Assembly: GCA_026388765.1 (NCBI GenBank)
Contig: JAPLJC010000049.1
Coordinates: 1-43,484, forward strand
Origin: Deltaproteobacteria bacterium
GTDB lineage: Bacteria > Desulfobacterota > Desulfobaccia > Desulfobaccales > 0-14-0-80-60-11
DNA length: 43,484 nucleotides
Direction of reading: 5' to 3'
A model generated the notes under the pieces. That model did not search any database. It was not told the DNA's origin and was given only the letters and a program-made list of their open reading frames with translations. The translations under genes and the position numbers were made by a program. Of this stretch, positions 24,424 to 33,811 are shown one piece after another; within the stretch, counting starts at the first letter, position 1, and each line of letters starts with the position of its first letter.

Positions 24424-24445
24424 TAAATTCCATTGAGAGTATATT
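24418..24445 (+). promoter_or_regulatory. Sigma-70-type promoter of the activator gene
   Basis: TTGACA (24418-24423), a 16-base spacer and TATATT (24440-24445) precede the activator start by about 60 bases. The -35 hexamer is the right end of the palindrome. In the 6.3 kb copy the -35 is kept but the -10 is degraded, consistent with loss of the gene there. Confidence 0.65.
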
Positions 24446-24503
24446 GGATTTAGAAATTATTTGGTAAATCAGCGCTTGAACTGGCCCGGCCAGAGGTGGG
24501 GTT

Positions 24504-26591
24504 ATGAAGGAGCTGTTAGTCCGCCATATCATGAGCAAGTCATTCGAAACTGTCCGAGCCGATGACAGTTTGCAAAGGGTTATCCACCTGATGCGGAAGA
24601 CCAAACTTGACGGCCTCCCGGTGGTCGAACCCGACGGGAAGTTGATTGGCATGATGCCCAAAACCAACCTTTTTGCTGCACTCGGTGCGGGTTTTCCCCT
24701 CCACACCCCCATCACCGAACACTTCGTGCGGGAGCCGGTGGCGTTCCGAGAATCAATGCCCTACAGTGTGGCCGCGGATACCGTTCGCAGTACCAAGATA
24801 GGCTCCGCCCCGGTGGTGGACGACCATGGCAAGGTCAGGGGCATGGTGACCAAGGCTAGCTGGATCATGGCCATGTTTAGGGAAGAAACCTATCTTAACA
24901 GCCAGCTGCGGGCGATCTATGACAGCATGCACAATGGTCTAATAGTGATTGACAAACAGGGATGCGTTACCTCGGTGAACGTCGCGGCGCGGCGCATTCT
25001 CGGCTTAACTCCCTCGGAAGGGGTAGGCAAACGCGCGGCTGCTATTTTACCCGGTCTGGGTCTTGACCTCGTTTTGAAGGGCCAAAGCCTTATCGGTGTT
25101 GAACACCGGCGGGGGCACCTGAGGCTGGTTATCAATGTCACCCCCATTGTCGGGCAAGGCCAGGGAACCTTAAAAGAAATTGAAGGCGCCGTCGTGGTTT
25201 TTCAAGATTTGACGGAACTGCAGCGGGTTACCGAGCTCTATGAAACCTTGCAATCGGTAATTGATATTGCCTATGATGGCATTCTGGTGGTGGATGAGAA
25301 ATGCCGCATTACCATGGTAAACGAGGCGATGGCGAAGTTTCTGGAGGCCCACCCGCAGGAGATGATCGGCAAGCCAGTTCAACAGTTCGTCAAGAATAGC
25401 GGTCTGCCCCAGGTGGTCAAGACCGGCATCGCCGAAAAAAACGAGGTGCATGTTTTCGATGGCAGAAAACCTTACATCGTCTCCAGACAGCCCGTCATGC
25501 GTGATGGCCGGGTGATTGGCGCGGTGGGCCGTATCCTTTTCCAGAATCTGGAAGTTCTCAAAGAATTAGCTGAAAAGTTGGAAAGTATGGACCGGCAATT
25601 GAAATATTATAAGAACAAGCTTGCTCAAGAATCCGGCATTGCGAGCTTCGACCAGATCCTCACCTGTGATCCGGAATTCATTAAGGCCAAGAATGAGGCG
25701 CAAATTGCCGGGCGCGGCAATTCCAATATCCTGATCACGGGAGAAAGCGGTACCGGCAAAGAACTGCTCGCCCAGGCAATTCACCGTGAAAGCGGTCGCA
25801 AGGGCACTTTGGTGAAGGTTAATTGCGCCGCCATTCCCGAAAATTTGTTGGAGTCGGAATTCTTTGGATATGCGGCAGGCGCTTTCACCGGCGCCAGTAA
25901 GGGGGGGAAGCAGGGCAAATTGACCTTGGCTGACCGGGGAACCCTTTTTTTGGATGAAGTGGGCGACATGTCTCCGTTTCTCCAGGGAAAGCTCTTGCGC
26001 GTGTTACAAGATGGCACCTTCGAACCGGTGGGCTCTAACCAACCTGTCAAGGTAGATCTACGAGTCATTGCGGCCACCAACCAGAATTTAGAACAGATGA
26101 TTAAGGAAGGTAAGTTCCGCGCCGACCTCTATTACCGTTTGAATGTTATCCGTCTAGACATCCCTCCTTTGCGGGAGAGGCCTCAGGATATCATTTTGAT
26201 AGCCCATTATTTTCTCAAGAAATACAATAAGATCTTTGGTGTTAACTTAAAAGAATGCTCCAGTCAGGTGAGAAATATCTTCACTCAGCATGATTGGCCG
26301 GGTAATGTCCGTGAGTTGGAAAACGTTGTGGAAAGGGCCATCAACTTTGCCCGGGGGTCTAGTATCGAGGTTGAAGAACTCCCTCTTTACCTGAGAGATG
26401 AAGCGCAGGGTAAGCAACCCAGTCATGGACGTCGACGCAAAAAAATGTTGCGGGATCGGCGGGAAGATGCGGAAAGCGACGCAATTCGGGCCGCTCTGGA
26501 GCAAACTGGCGGCAATAAGGCTCAAGCTGCAAAAATGCTTGGCATCAGTCGCACCTGGCTGTACGCCAAAATGGCGCGGGTGGACCTATAA
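24504..26591 (+). CDS. Sigma-54 activator, CBS-CBS-PAS-PAS-AAA+-Fis
   Basis: A 695-residue enhancer-binding protein. Two CBS motifs occupy about residues 5-125 (HIMSKSFETVRADDSLQRV, then EHFVREPVAF). Two PAS-like domains follow, at about 135-235 and 245-345. A coiled linker leads to the AAA+ domain with Walker A GESGTGKE at 413-420, the sigma-54 contact GAFTGA at 459-464, and Walker B LFLDEVGD near 484. The C-terminal Fis-type helix-turn-helix is GGNKAQAAKMLGISRTWLY. It would activate RpoN holoenzyme in response to a nucleotide, CoA ester or redox signal sensed by CBS/PAS. It is divergent from operon B, and the shared palindrome makes operon A a second target. Its promoter and start codon are part of the repeat. 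Confidence 0.95.
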   Translation: MKELLVRHIMSKSFETVRADDSLQRVIHLMRKTKLDGLPVVEPDGKLIGMMPKTNLFAALGAGFPLHTPITEHFVREPVAFRESMPYSVAADTVRSTKIGSAPVVDDHGKVRGMVTKASWIMAMFREETYLNSQLRAIYDSMHNGLIVIDKQGCVTSVNVAARRILGLTPSEGVGKRAAAILPGLGLDLVLKGQSLIGVEHRRGHLRLVINVTPIVGQGQGTLKEIEGAVVVFQDLTELQRVTELYETLQSVIDIAYDGILVVDEKCRITMVNEAMAKFLEAHPQEMIGKPVQQFVKNSGLPQVVKTGIAEKNEVHVFDGRKPYIVSRQPVMRDGRVIGAVGRILFQNLEVLKELAEKLESMDRQLKYYKNKLAQESGIASFDQILTCDPEFIKAKNEAQIAGRGNSNILITGESGTGKELLAQAIHRESGRKGTLVKVNCAAIPENLLESEFFGYAAGAFTGASKGGKQGKLTLADRGTLFLDEVGDMSPFLQGKLLRVLQDGTFEPVGSNQPVKVDLRVIAATNQNLEQMIKEGKFRADLYYRLNVIRLDIPPLRERPQDIILIAHYFLKKYNKIFGVNLKECSSQVRNIFTQHDWPGNVRELENVVERAINFARGSSIEVEELPLYLRDEAQGKQPSHGRRRKKMLRDRREDAESDAIRAALEQTGGNKAQAAKMLGISRTWLYAKMARVDL

Positions 26592-26913
26592 GGGAGAGAG
26601 AGCTTTATCTATCTCGAAAGATTATAGTCTGGCTCAGCCCCATCCGACTGCTCGACCCCGTCCTGGGAATCGCTGAAACGGACCCCTCCTGGCAGCCACG
26701 GGCGCTTTGGATTGTCTTCCCCAGGTTCTAGAGACTTCAACCAGCCAAGCTATGACTGCCCTCGGGAAATTCCCCTCCATGAACAGTGCTCTGGTCAGCA
26801 CCCTTGGAAAAGCGACTGGCAAGCGCTTCTAAGGGGGTAGCCGTCCTTCCGGGAGGGCTGGCGGTGAGGCGCCATGGGGGCCAAAGGTCAACTAGTAAAT
26901 GAGGGCTCCTGCT
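26592..26913. other. Intergenic region after the activator
   Basis: 322 bases between the convergent activator and nitrilase-like genes. I see only a weak inverted repeat (AGCCGTCCTTCCGGGAGGGCT near 26839) with no T run, and no convincing gene or promoter. Confidence 0.5.
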
Positions 26914-27720
26914 TCAGGATGGTGGAGCCCACCCGAAAAAACGCTCCTGGATTACCGGCCGCCATTTCCGGGCGCCTTCCAGGTCCAGGCTGACGGAGAA
27001 AATCTCTTCTTGCTCACTTTTTTGCACGGTGGCCCAAGTGCAAAGGTCATCCCAAGGCCTGACAATGTCTGACAGTTCCTTGGGGCTGTCAGGAGCCGGG
27101 GGCTGGATGGCGAAAGACCAGCCGCCCTGGAGGGGATATTGGCGTCCGCCGATCTCCCCCCTATAAGTTGCCGTATTTATTCCCACCACCGGCAGATAAT
27201 AGTCCCAGGCCCGAGCCAATGAGGCCATGAGCCAGTGCCGGCGCATGACGGGGAAGTAGGAGGGGTTGACAATGAGGTCCACCCCTTGAGCCACGAGCTC
27301 CCTGCTCCCTTCGGGCCGCCCCCAGAAATCGATACACACTATCAAACCAACCCGGCCGAAATCAGTATCAAAAGATTGCCAGCTATCTCCAGGGGTGACG
27401 CCGAAGGCCCGGCGTTCCAGTTTCCCGGGGTTGACCTTGGGTTGGCGGCCCACCAGCTTCCCCTGGCGGTCAAACAGCGTGGCGGTGTTGTACCGTTTTC
27501 CCCGTTCCTCCGCCACCAGACCGGCGACCACATAGGCTTGCAGGTCCCGAGCGGCCCGAGCCATTTCTTCTTCCCCCCAGAAGGGAAAATATTCCGGAAA
27601 GCAGATAAGATCAGCGTTCTGTCCGCGGCAGCGATTGAGTAACCTGAGGGCTCGGTCGAGGTTCTCTCGGCTATCCAGCCTGCTGGCCGGAAGCGGCTGA
27701 ATCAGAATGATTTTTACCAT
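26914..27720 (-). CDS. Nitrilase-superfamily carbon-nitrogen hydrolase
   Basis: A 268-residue carbon-nitrogen hydrolase. The Glu-Lys-Cys triad is visible: E43 in ICFPEYFPF, K95 in GRQPKVNPGK and C129 in GLIVCIDFWGRPEG. The family hydrolyses amides, nitriles or carbamoyl groups in the cytoplasm. The C-terminal part is shorter on conserved motifs, so the subfamily is not clear. It is a single gene, transcribed divergently from the octahaem cytochrome gene with 219 bp between them. Confidence 0.88.
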   Translation of the reverse strand: MVKIILIQPLPASRLDSRENLDRALRLLNRCRGQNADLICFPEYFPFWGEEEMARAARDLQAYVVAGLVAEERGKRYNTATLFDRQGKLVGRQPKVNPGKLERRAFGVTPGDSWQSFDTDFGRVGLIVCIDFWGRPEGSRELVAQGVDLIVNPSYFPVMRRHWLMASLARAWDYYLPVVGINTATYRGEIGGRQYPLQGGWSFAIQPPAPDSPKELSDIVRPWDDLCTWATVQKSEQEEIFSVSLDLEGARKWRPVIQERFFGWAPPS

Positions 27721-27939
27721 ATGGCCTAAAACTCCCTAACTTTCTGGCTTCCCATAAAATTAATACAATCTCTGCGGCATCAAAGCAATTAATTTTGTCT
27801 CTCTTCCGGCAGGGGACCAGCCCTTCTCCCGGCCGACTTCGCCCACCGGGAGCACCAGCTACTGTCCGCCGCGACCCAAAGTATTTCGATTTACTTTCTA
27901 ACTTTACTCCTGGTAAAATCGCTTGGGGGATAGGTCACA

Positions 27940-30366
27940 ATGCCAAGGCTTTTCAGCTTAACCGTCGGGGCGGCATTAGTGGCCGTAGCCGTGCTGATTT
28001 GCCTGGCTGGCTTGGCGGCGGCGCAGGTCAAGCCGGCAGACCCTGGACTCCTCCCGGAACTCTCCCTTTATGCCGGCTCCAAGAGTTGTATCGAATGTCA
28101 CGGCAAGTTTTACCAGCTCTGGGCCACCTCCCGGCACGGCTTGGCCCTGCAACCCTACACCCCCGAGTTCGCCCGGGCCAACCTGACCTCCCAGACCAAA
28201 GACCTGGTCATCGGCAAGTACCATTACCGGGCGGACCTCACCCCCCAGGCCGGTTGGGTCCTGGAAACCGACCCTAAAGGCAAGAAGAAGAAATATACCA
28301 TTCTCCACGCCCTGGGCGGCAAGAACGTCTATTATTTCCTCACTCCGTTGGTGCGAGGACGCCTCCAGACCTTGCCGGTGGCCTATGACCTGCGCCGCAA
28401 ACAATGGTTTGACACCGCGGCCAGCGGGGTGCGCCACTTCGGCTCCGGGCCGCCCGAAGAGCCGGTCCACTGGCAGGAATGGCCCTACACCTTCAACACT
28501 GCCTGCTTCAACTGCCATGTGAGCCAGCTCAGCACCAACTACGATCTGGCCACCGACACCTACCGCACCACTTGGGCGGAGGCGGGCATCAACTGCGAGA
28601 CCTGCCACGGCCCCTCCAAGGGGCACAACGAAGTGATGCAGGCCGCGCCCCAGGGCCAAGTGCCCCCGGACCTCAAGATCATCAGCGTCAAAAAGATGAC
28701 CACTGAGCAACACAACGCCCTGTGCGGCTCCTGTCATGCCAAGTTGTCCCCCCTCACTACGGTTTTCCCGCCCGGGGACCGGTTCTTCGATCACTTTGAT
28801 CTCGTGACCCTGGAAAACCCGGACTACTATCCCGACGGCCGGGACCTGGGAGAGAACTACACGTATACTACCTGGCTCCTGAGCCCCTGCGTCAAATCGG
28901 GCCAACTCGACTGCATCAAGTGCCACACCTCCAGCGGCCGCTATCGCTTTAAAGACGAGGCCACGGCCAACGAGGCCTGCCTCCCCTGCCACGCCGAACG
29001 GGTGGCCAAGGCGACGGAGCACAGCCACCATCCGCCGGACAAGCCGGGAGTACCCAACAAATGTATCTCCTGCCACCTGCCCATGACCGCCTTTGCCCGT
29101 ATGAACCGGAGCGACCACTCCATGCTGCCGCCGGCGCCAGCTGCCTCTATAAAGTTCGGCTCGCCCAACGCCTGCAACTCCTGCCATAAGGACAAGGACG
29201 CGGCCTGGGCCGACCAAGAGGTCCGCAAATGGCGGACCCGGGATTACCAGGCCCCGCTCCTTTATCGGGCCGGCCTCATTGAGGCGGCCCGGAAGCGCGA
29301 CTGGCAGCAGCTCCCGGAGATGCTGGCCTACATCACGAGTAAAGAGCGGGACGAAGTCTTCGCCGCCTCCCTCATCCGCCTGACCATGGCCGCCCCGGAT
29401 GAGAGGATCCGTCCCACTTTGCTCCAAGCCATCCAGGACCCCTCGCCCCTGGTGCGTGCTGCAACGGCTGAAGCCCTCTCGGTCCGTCCCGGTAAAGAAA
29501 GCTTCCAGGCCCTGGCGACGGCCGCGGGGGACAGCTACCGGCTGGTGCGGGTGCGGGCCGGGGCCTCTCTCGCCCATTATCCCGCCGCCTGGTCCCAGGG
29601 CGGGGACCAGGATCAGGTGAAGCAGGCCACTGAGGAGTACCTGGCCTCCCTGACGGCCCGGCCGGACCAGTGGACTTCCCATTACAACCTGGGGAACTAT
29701 TACCTGAATCGGGGGGAAGTTAAACAGGCCCTGGCTTCTTATGACACCGCTCTCAAGATCGAGCCCCGGGCCGCCATGGTGATGGTCAACGCCGCCATGG
29801 CTTACGCCCAGACGGGGGAGAAAGAGCAGGCAGAGAAAGCCCTCATGAAAGCCATTAAAGTGGCGCCGGACAATGCCGCCGCTCACTTCAACCTAGGGCT
29901 GCTTAAAGCCGAGCAGAACCGGAGCAAAGAGGCGGAGCGCCAGCTTAAGGAAGCCTTCCGGCTCGACCCCAAGATGGCCCCGGCGGCCTATAATCTTTGC
30001 ATTCTCGCCGGCCAAGACCGGCCGGCGGAGGCCCTGTCCTGGTGCCGCCAGGCGGTGGCCCTCAATCCCCAGGAGCCCAAATACGCCTATACCCTGGCCT
30101 TCTACCAGAAAATGCAGGGGGACCTCCAGGGCGCCGCAGCAACGTTAAAAGATATTCTCTCACGCCGCCCCGGCTTTACGGACGGCTCTTTACTCTTGGC
30201 CGAGATTTACCGGCAACAGGGGGAGCGCTCCCAGGCCGAGGCCGTGCTCAGCCAGGCCCTCCAGGCAGAAAATCTGTCCCCCACTGACCGGGCCCGGCTG
30301 ACCGCATCGCTCCAAAAATTGAGCCAGCCGGAACCTCAAAAAGAAAATCAACCCCGCCCGCGGTAA
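27940..30366 (+). CDS. Octahaem c-type cytochrome with HEAT-like and TPR repeats
   Basis: An 808-residue exported protein. Residues 1-28 form a signal peptide ending GLAAAQ. Eight CxxCH haem sites start at residues 50, 189, 219, 262, 325, 347, 375 and 412, in the pattern of the cytochrome c554/multihaem nitrite-reductase-related group. Residues about 440-570 are helical HEAT-like repeats (ERIRPTLLQAIQDPSPLVRAATAEAL). Residues 578-800 are tetratricopeptide repeats (YNLGNYYLNRGEVKQALASYDTALKIEP and several more). It should be periplasmic or outer-surface, with the repeats as a docking scaffold. No quinol oxidase or menaquinone partner gene is next to it. A 636-codon antisense frame is a composition artefact. 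Confidence 0.93.
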   Translation: MPRLFSLTVGAALVAVAVLICLAGLAAAQVKPADPGLLPELSLYAGSKSCIECHGKFYQLWATSRHGLALQPYTPEFARANLTSQTKDLVIGKYHYRADLTPQAGWVLETDPKGKKKKYTILHALGGKNVYYFLTPLVRGRLQTLPVAYDLRRKQWFDTAASGVRHFGSGPPEEPVHWQEWPYTFNTACFNCHVSQLSTNYDLATDTYRTTWAEAGINCETCHGPSKGHNEVMQAAPQGQVPPDLKIISVKKMTTEQHNALCGSCHAKLSPLTTVFPPGDRFFDHFDLVTLENPDYYPDGRDLGENYTYTTWLLSPCVKSGQLDCIKCHTSSGRYRFKDEATANEACLPCHAERVAKATEHSHHPPDKPGVPNKCISCHLPMTAFARMNRSDHSMLPPAPAASIKFGSPNACNSCHKDKDAAWADQEVRKWRTRDYQAPLLYRAGLIEAARKRDWQQLPEMLAYITSKERDEVFAASLIRLTMAAPDERIRPTLLQAIQDPSPLVRAATAEALSVRPGKESFQALATAAGDSYRLVRVRAGASLAHYPAAWSQGGDQDQVKQATEEYLASLTARPDQWTSHYNLGNYYLNRGEVKQALASYDTALKIEPRAAMVMVNAAMAYAQTGEKEQAEKALMKAIKVAPDNAAAHFNLGLLKAEQNRSKEAERQLKEAFRLDPKMAPAAYNLCILAGQDRPAEALSWCRQAVALNPQEPKYAYTLAFYQKMQGDLQGAAATLKDILSRRPGFTDGSLLLAEIYRQQGERSQAEAVLSQALQAENLSPTDRARLTASLQKLSQPEPQKENQPRPR

Positions 30367-30734
30367 CGACAGGGCGGCTTTAACCAGCGCCTAACCTCCT
30401 CTCACCCTTTTGCCTCACCTCCATCCTCGCACCACTGGCAGCCCAGAGGCTTGCCGCCCTCAACTCCTCTCTCCCCCGGCTTTTTTTCTAATAAAATTAT
30501 TATCAGTTGATTTTAGCTATTGAGAACATTATCTTTGCCTATCCTGATACCTATCCTTCAGTCAGCGTTCATAAACGTACTCAAACCCCTTCTCCAGCAA
30601 AGGTCTCTGGGCGCCATGAGCCCCATGGCCTCCTGGCCATTCTAAGCCTCGAGAATCGCACGCCTAAGAAGTACTAAGGCGACGGCAACAGCTCTGAGAA
30701 CCTTACGTGAAAACCCCTTAATAAGGAGGAAAGG
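30367..30734. other. Intergenic region before arylsulfatase 1
   Basis: 368 bases. A GGCAGCC/GGCTTGCC inverted repeat lies near 30440 and a CCCCCGGC-T7 stretch near 30475. An AT-rich tract at 30488-30560 is a likely promoter region. ATGGCC/GGCCAT near 30627 could form a small hairpin. No gene is supported. Confidence 0.45.
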
Positions 30735-32360
30735 ATGAAGCGACGACGCAAAGTAATCCTGCTGGCCGTGGTCCTGGCCCTGACGCTGGTAGTCGGGCTT
30801 ATCGGCCCGGCCGCGGCCCAGGAAAAGGGCAAAGACAAGAAGCCCAACATCGTCTTCATCATGGGCGACGACATCGGCTGGTTCAACATCGGCGCCTATC
30901 ACCAAGGCATCATGTCCGGTAAGACGCCCAACCTCGACAAACTGGCCGCGGAAGGCATGCGGTTCACCGACTATTATGCCGAGGCATCTTGCACCGCGGG
31001 CCGGGCCAACTTTATCACCGGCGAGTTGCCCATCCGCACGGGCATGACCACTGTGGGCCAGGCTGGTGCCCCCCTTGGTATTCCGGACGAGGCTGTCACC
31101 ATCGCCACCGCGCTTAAGTCCATGGGCTATGCCACGGGGCAGTTCGGCAAGAACCACCTGGGGGACCTGAACAAGTTCCTGCCCACCGTCCACGGTTTCG
31201 ACGAGTTCTTCGGCTATCTCTATCACCTCGACGCCATGGAGGACCCTGCTCACCCCAACTACCCGCAGGAGTTGCTGGACAAAGTCGGCCCGCGCAACAT
31301 GGTGCATAGTTGGGCGACCGACAAGGATGACCCGACGGTGCAGCCGCGCTGGGGCAAGATCGGCAAGCAGAAGATCGAGGACGCGGGAACCCTCTATCCC
31401 GAGCGGATGAAGACCGTGGATGACGAGATCCGCGACAAAGCCCTGACCTTCATCGAAAAGGCCAAGGCGGACGGCAAGCCCTTCTTCCTCTGGCTCAACC
31501 CGACGCGGATGCACATCGTCACCCATCTCTCCGAGAAGTATGAGAAGATGCGCAACTCAAAGAATGGCTGGACCATTCACGAAGCCGGCATGGCCCAGCT
31601 CGACGACGACGTCGGCCTCGTGATGAAGAAGTTGAAAGACCTGGGTGTGGACGACAACACCATCGTCGTCTTCACCACCGACAACGGCACCGAGAGCTTC
31701 ACCTGGCCCGATGGCGGACAAACCCCGTTCTATGGAGCCAAAGGCACGGGCTATGAAGGCGGTTTCCGTGTGCCCGCGATTATTCGCTGGCCCGGCAAGG
31801 TTCCCGCCGGCAAGGTGGAGAACGGCATCATCTCCGGACTCGACTGGTTCCCGACCTTCCTGGCCGCCGCCGGCAATCCAAACCTCAAGGAGGAACTGCT
31901 GAAGGGCAAGAAGATTGGCGCCATGACCTACAAGGTGCATCTCGACGGCTATAACCAGATGGACCTGATTACCGGCAAGGGGCCGTCGAATCGCCACGAA
32001 ATCTTCTACTTCACGGAAAGCAACCTTGCCGCGGTGCGGATCGACGACTTCAAGTATCGCTTCATTGAACAGCCCGACGGCTGGATCGGCAGCAAGGTCC
32101 ATACCGACGCGCCGGCTCTTACTAACCTGCGCCTGGATCCCTTCGAGAGAACGGGATGGCCCGCGGGGAATTTCGGATCCTACCAGTATTTTGACTGGTT
32201 CAGATTCGAGTTCTGGCGCTTCGTGTTCGTCCAGCAGGAGGTGGCGAAGCTGGCCATGACGGCCCTCGAGTATCCGCCCATGCAGAAGGGCGCGAGTTTC
32301 AATCTCGATGCCGTGAAAGCGAAGATCGAGGAAGCCATGAGAGCACATCAGGGGCAGTAG
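30735..32360 (+). CDS. Arylsulfatase, exported (CxAxR type)
   Basis: A 541-residue sulfatase with a signal peptide (residues 1-29, ending GPAAAQ). The metal motif is FIMGDDIGWFN (about 41-51). The formylglycine site is C86-T-A-G-R90, the CxAxR variant accepted by maturation enzymes. FGKNHLGDL and the TTDNGTE metal-site motif follow. It hydrolyses a sulfate ester in the periplasm after the cysteine is converted to formylglycine. GGAGG sits just upstream of the start. No maturase gene (anSME or FGE) is visible in the window. It is only distantly similar to the second sulfatase at 34927. Confidence 0.93.
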   Translation: MKRRRKVILLAVVLALTLVVGLIGPAAAQEKGKDKKPNIVFIMGDDIGWFNIGAYHQGIMSGKTPNLDKLAAEGMRFTDYYAEASCTAGRANFITGELPIRTGMTTVGQAGAPLGIPDEAVTIATALKSMGYATGQFGKNHLGDLNKFLPTVHGFDEFFGYLYHLDAMEDPAHPNYPQELLDKVGPRNMVHSWATDKDDPTVQPRWGKIGKQKIEDAGTLYPERMKTVDDEIRDKALTFIEKAKADGKPFFLWLNPTRMHIVTHLSEKYEKMRNSKNGWTIHEAGMAQLDDDVGLVMKKLKDLGVDDNTIVVFTTDNGTESFTWPDGGQTPFYGAKGTGYEGGFRVPAIIRWPGKVPAGKVENGIISGLDWFPTFLAAAGNPNLKEELLKGKKIGAMTYKVHLDGYNQMDLITGKGPSNRHEIFYFTESNLAAVRIDDFKYRFIEQPDGWIGSKVHTDAPALTNLRLDPFERTGWPAGNFGSYQYFDWFRFEFWRFVFVQQEVAKLAMTALEYPPMQKGASFNLDAVKAKIEEAMRAHQGQ

Positions 32361-32380
32361 TCGAAGTGTTTTAACCTGGC

Positions 32381-32403
32381 GGGCGCCCCTGGCTGGGGCG
32401 CCC
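32381..32403 (+). terminator. Strong GC hairpin after arylsulfatase 1
   Basis: GGGCGCCCC, TGGCT and GGGGCGCCC form a perfect 9-bp stem 20 bases after the stop codon. No T run follows. It resembles the hairpin at 40045 and probably stabilises or ends the transcript. Confidence 0.5.
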
Positions 32404-32450
32404 CCACCGGAAAAACCATACCACCGGTTTTGCACGGATGGGAAGGCAAT

Positions 32451-33748
32451 ATGCTTAGAGAAGAATCATCGGCAAATATAGCTGGCAGAAGCAGAGCCGG
32501 TTCAGCTGGCAGAGGCTTCTTCGCCCTGGTCAATTTGGCGCTGTGTGGTTTACTCCTCCAGGGCTGTATGGCTCTGCAGGTGCGCCACCCTTTGCCGGAG
32601 CACCTCCAGGACCAGGCGGAGGTTGAAAATCTGCCCGGCATCCGGGCCTGGGGCGACGCCCTTAGTGAGAGCCTGGAGCAGAGTGCCATCGAGTCGATCA
32701 AGCAGGAGATGGCCGCCAATCACGGCAAGCTCGAGCCCGAAGCCAATTTCTTGGCTCTGTCCGGCGGTGGCGGCGTCGGCGCCTTCGGCGCCGGAATCTG
32801 TGCGGCTGGACCGAGGCGGGCAACCGGCCCAGCTTCAAGCTGGTGACCGGCATCAGCACCGGGTCCCTCATTGCGCCCTTCGCCTTCCTCGGGCCGGAGT
32901 ATGACGCCAAGCTGAAAGAGGCCTACACCACCATCTCCGACAAGGATATCTATAAAGTTCCCGGCAAGTTAAAGTTGTTATTGAACCTTGGCAGGCTCGA
33001 AGGGGTGGCCAGTACCGAGCCCTTGGCCGAATTGCTGACACACCTCATCGATGACCAAATGATTCAGAAAATCGCCGCCGAGCATAACAAGGGCAGGAGC
33101 CTGCTGGTGGGGACCACCCAGCTCGATGCCCAGCGCCAGGTGATCTGGAACATGGGGGCCATCGCCGCCAGCGGCCACCCGGACGCCCCCAAGCTGTTCC
33201 GCCAGGTCCTCCGGGCTTCGGCCTCCATCCCCGTGGCCTTCAATCCGGTGTACATCAAAGTGACGGCCGGCGGCCAGGAATACGACGAGATGCACGTGGA
33301 TGGCGGCGTCCGCGCTGAGGTCATGCTGTATGAGGCGGCCCTCAATCTCTTTACCAGCCAGAAAAAGCTTGGGTCTCTGATACCCGACCGCCCCCGCAAG
33401 CTGTACATCATGCGCAATGCGCAAGTATACCCCGAGTATGAAAGCATCAAACCTTATATCGGGGATATCGGCACCCGGGCCATTAGCAGCCTGACCAAAT
33501 ACCAGGGCGTAGGCGATTTGTACCGCATCTACGTCCTGGCCCAGCGGGACGGGATCGACTATAACCTGGCCTTTATCCCAAAGGATTTTCACCCGAAACG
33601 GGCCTCGGAATTCGATACCAAATATATGAACGAAGAATTTGATCTGGCCTACAACCTGGCGCGCTCCGGCTATAAATGGCACAAATACCCGCCGGGGTTC
33701 GAGCCCTTAACACCTCAGCCGGCGTCAGGCCAACAAGTTCAACCTTAA
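32451..33748 (+). pseudogene. Patatin-like phospholipase lipoprotein, frameshifted
   Basis: Two overlapping frames together spell one patatin-like lipoprotein of about 432 residues. The first part carries a lipoprotein signal peptide with lipobox LLLQGC (Cys39) and the oxyanion loop LSGGGGVGAFGAGI. The second part continues in another frame with CGWTEAGNRPSFKLVTGISTGS, which holds the GxSxG nucleophile, and VDGGVR with the catalytic Asp. The frame changes at about 32799, where a single base appears to be missing (ATC-TG-TGC instead of ATC-nTG-TGC). The rest is clean, so this is either a very recent mutation or a sequencing error. ATG at 32451 has GGGAAGG upstream. The enzyme would act on lipids at the outer membrane. 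Confidence 0.85.
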
Positions 33749-33751
33749 CCA

Positions 33752-33795
33752 TTTTCTGGCTGCGGTGGCCAAGTCTGCCGCCTAATTTCGGATCA
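33752..33795 (+). repeat. Leader repeat R, copy before the DUF4239-like gene
   Basis: About 36 of 45 positions agree with 37667-37711. Both copies end 17-20 bases before a start codon. It may be a promoter: CCTAAT occupies the -10 position. Confidence 0.45.
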
Positions 33796-33811
33796 AGAAA
33801 AGGGGCGAAGC

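Larger units (their letters stand above)
24241..24521. repeat. Direct repeat, copy 2 (regulatory cassette of operon B)
   Basis: Whole-length relative of 6181-6426 in the same orientation. It includes the sigma-54 promoter, the palindrome and the first codons of the activator gene, here intact. The two copies bracket an 18-kb segment. Confidence 0.9.

Noticed and set aside
26634-26822. A 62-codon minus-strand frame after the activator
   Set aside because: No ribosome-binding site, domain or operon context.
27976-29886. A 636-codon open frame antisense to the octahaem cytochrome gene
   Set aside because: It follows codon-position GC bias opposite a clear cytochrome gene, has no recognisable domain and repeats the complement of TPR and haem regions.
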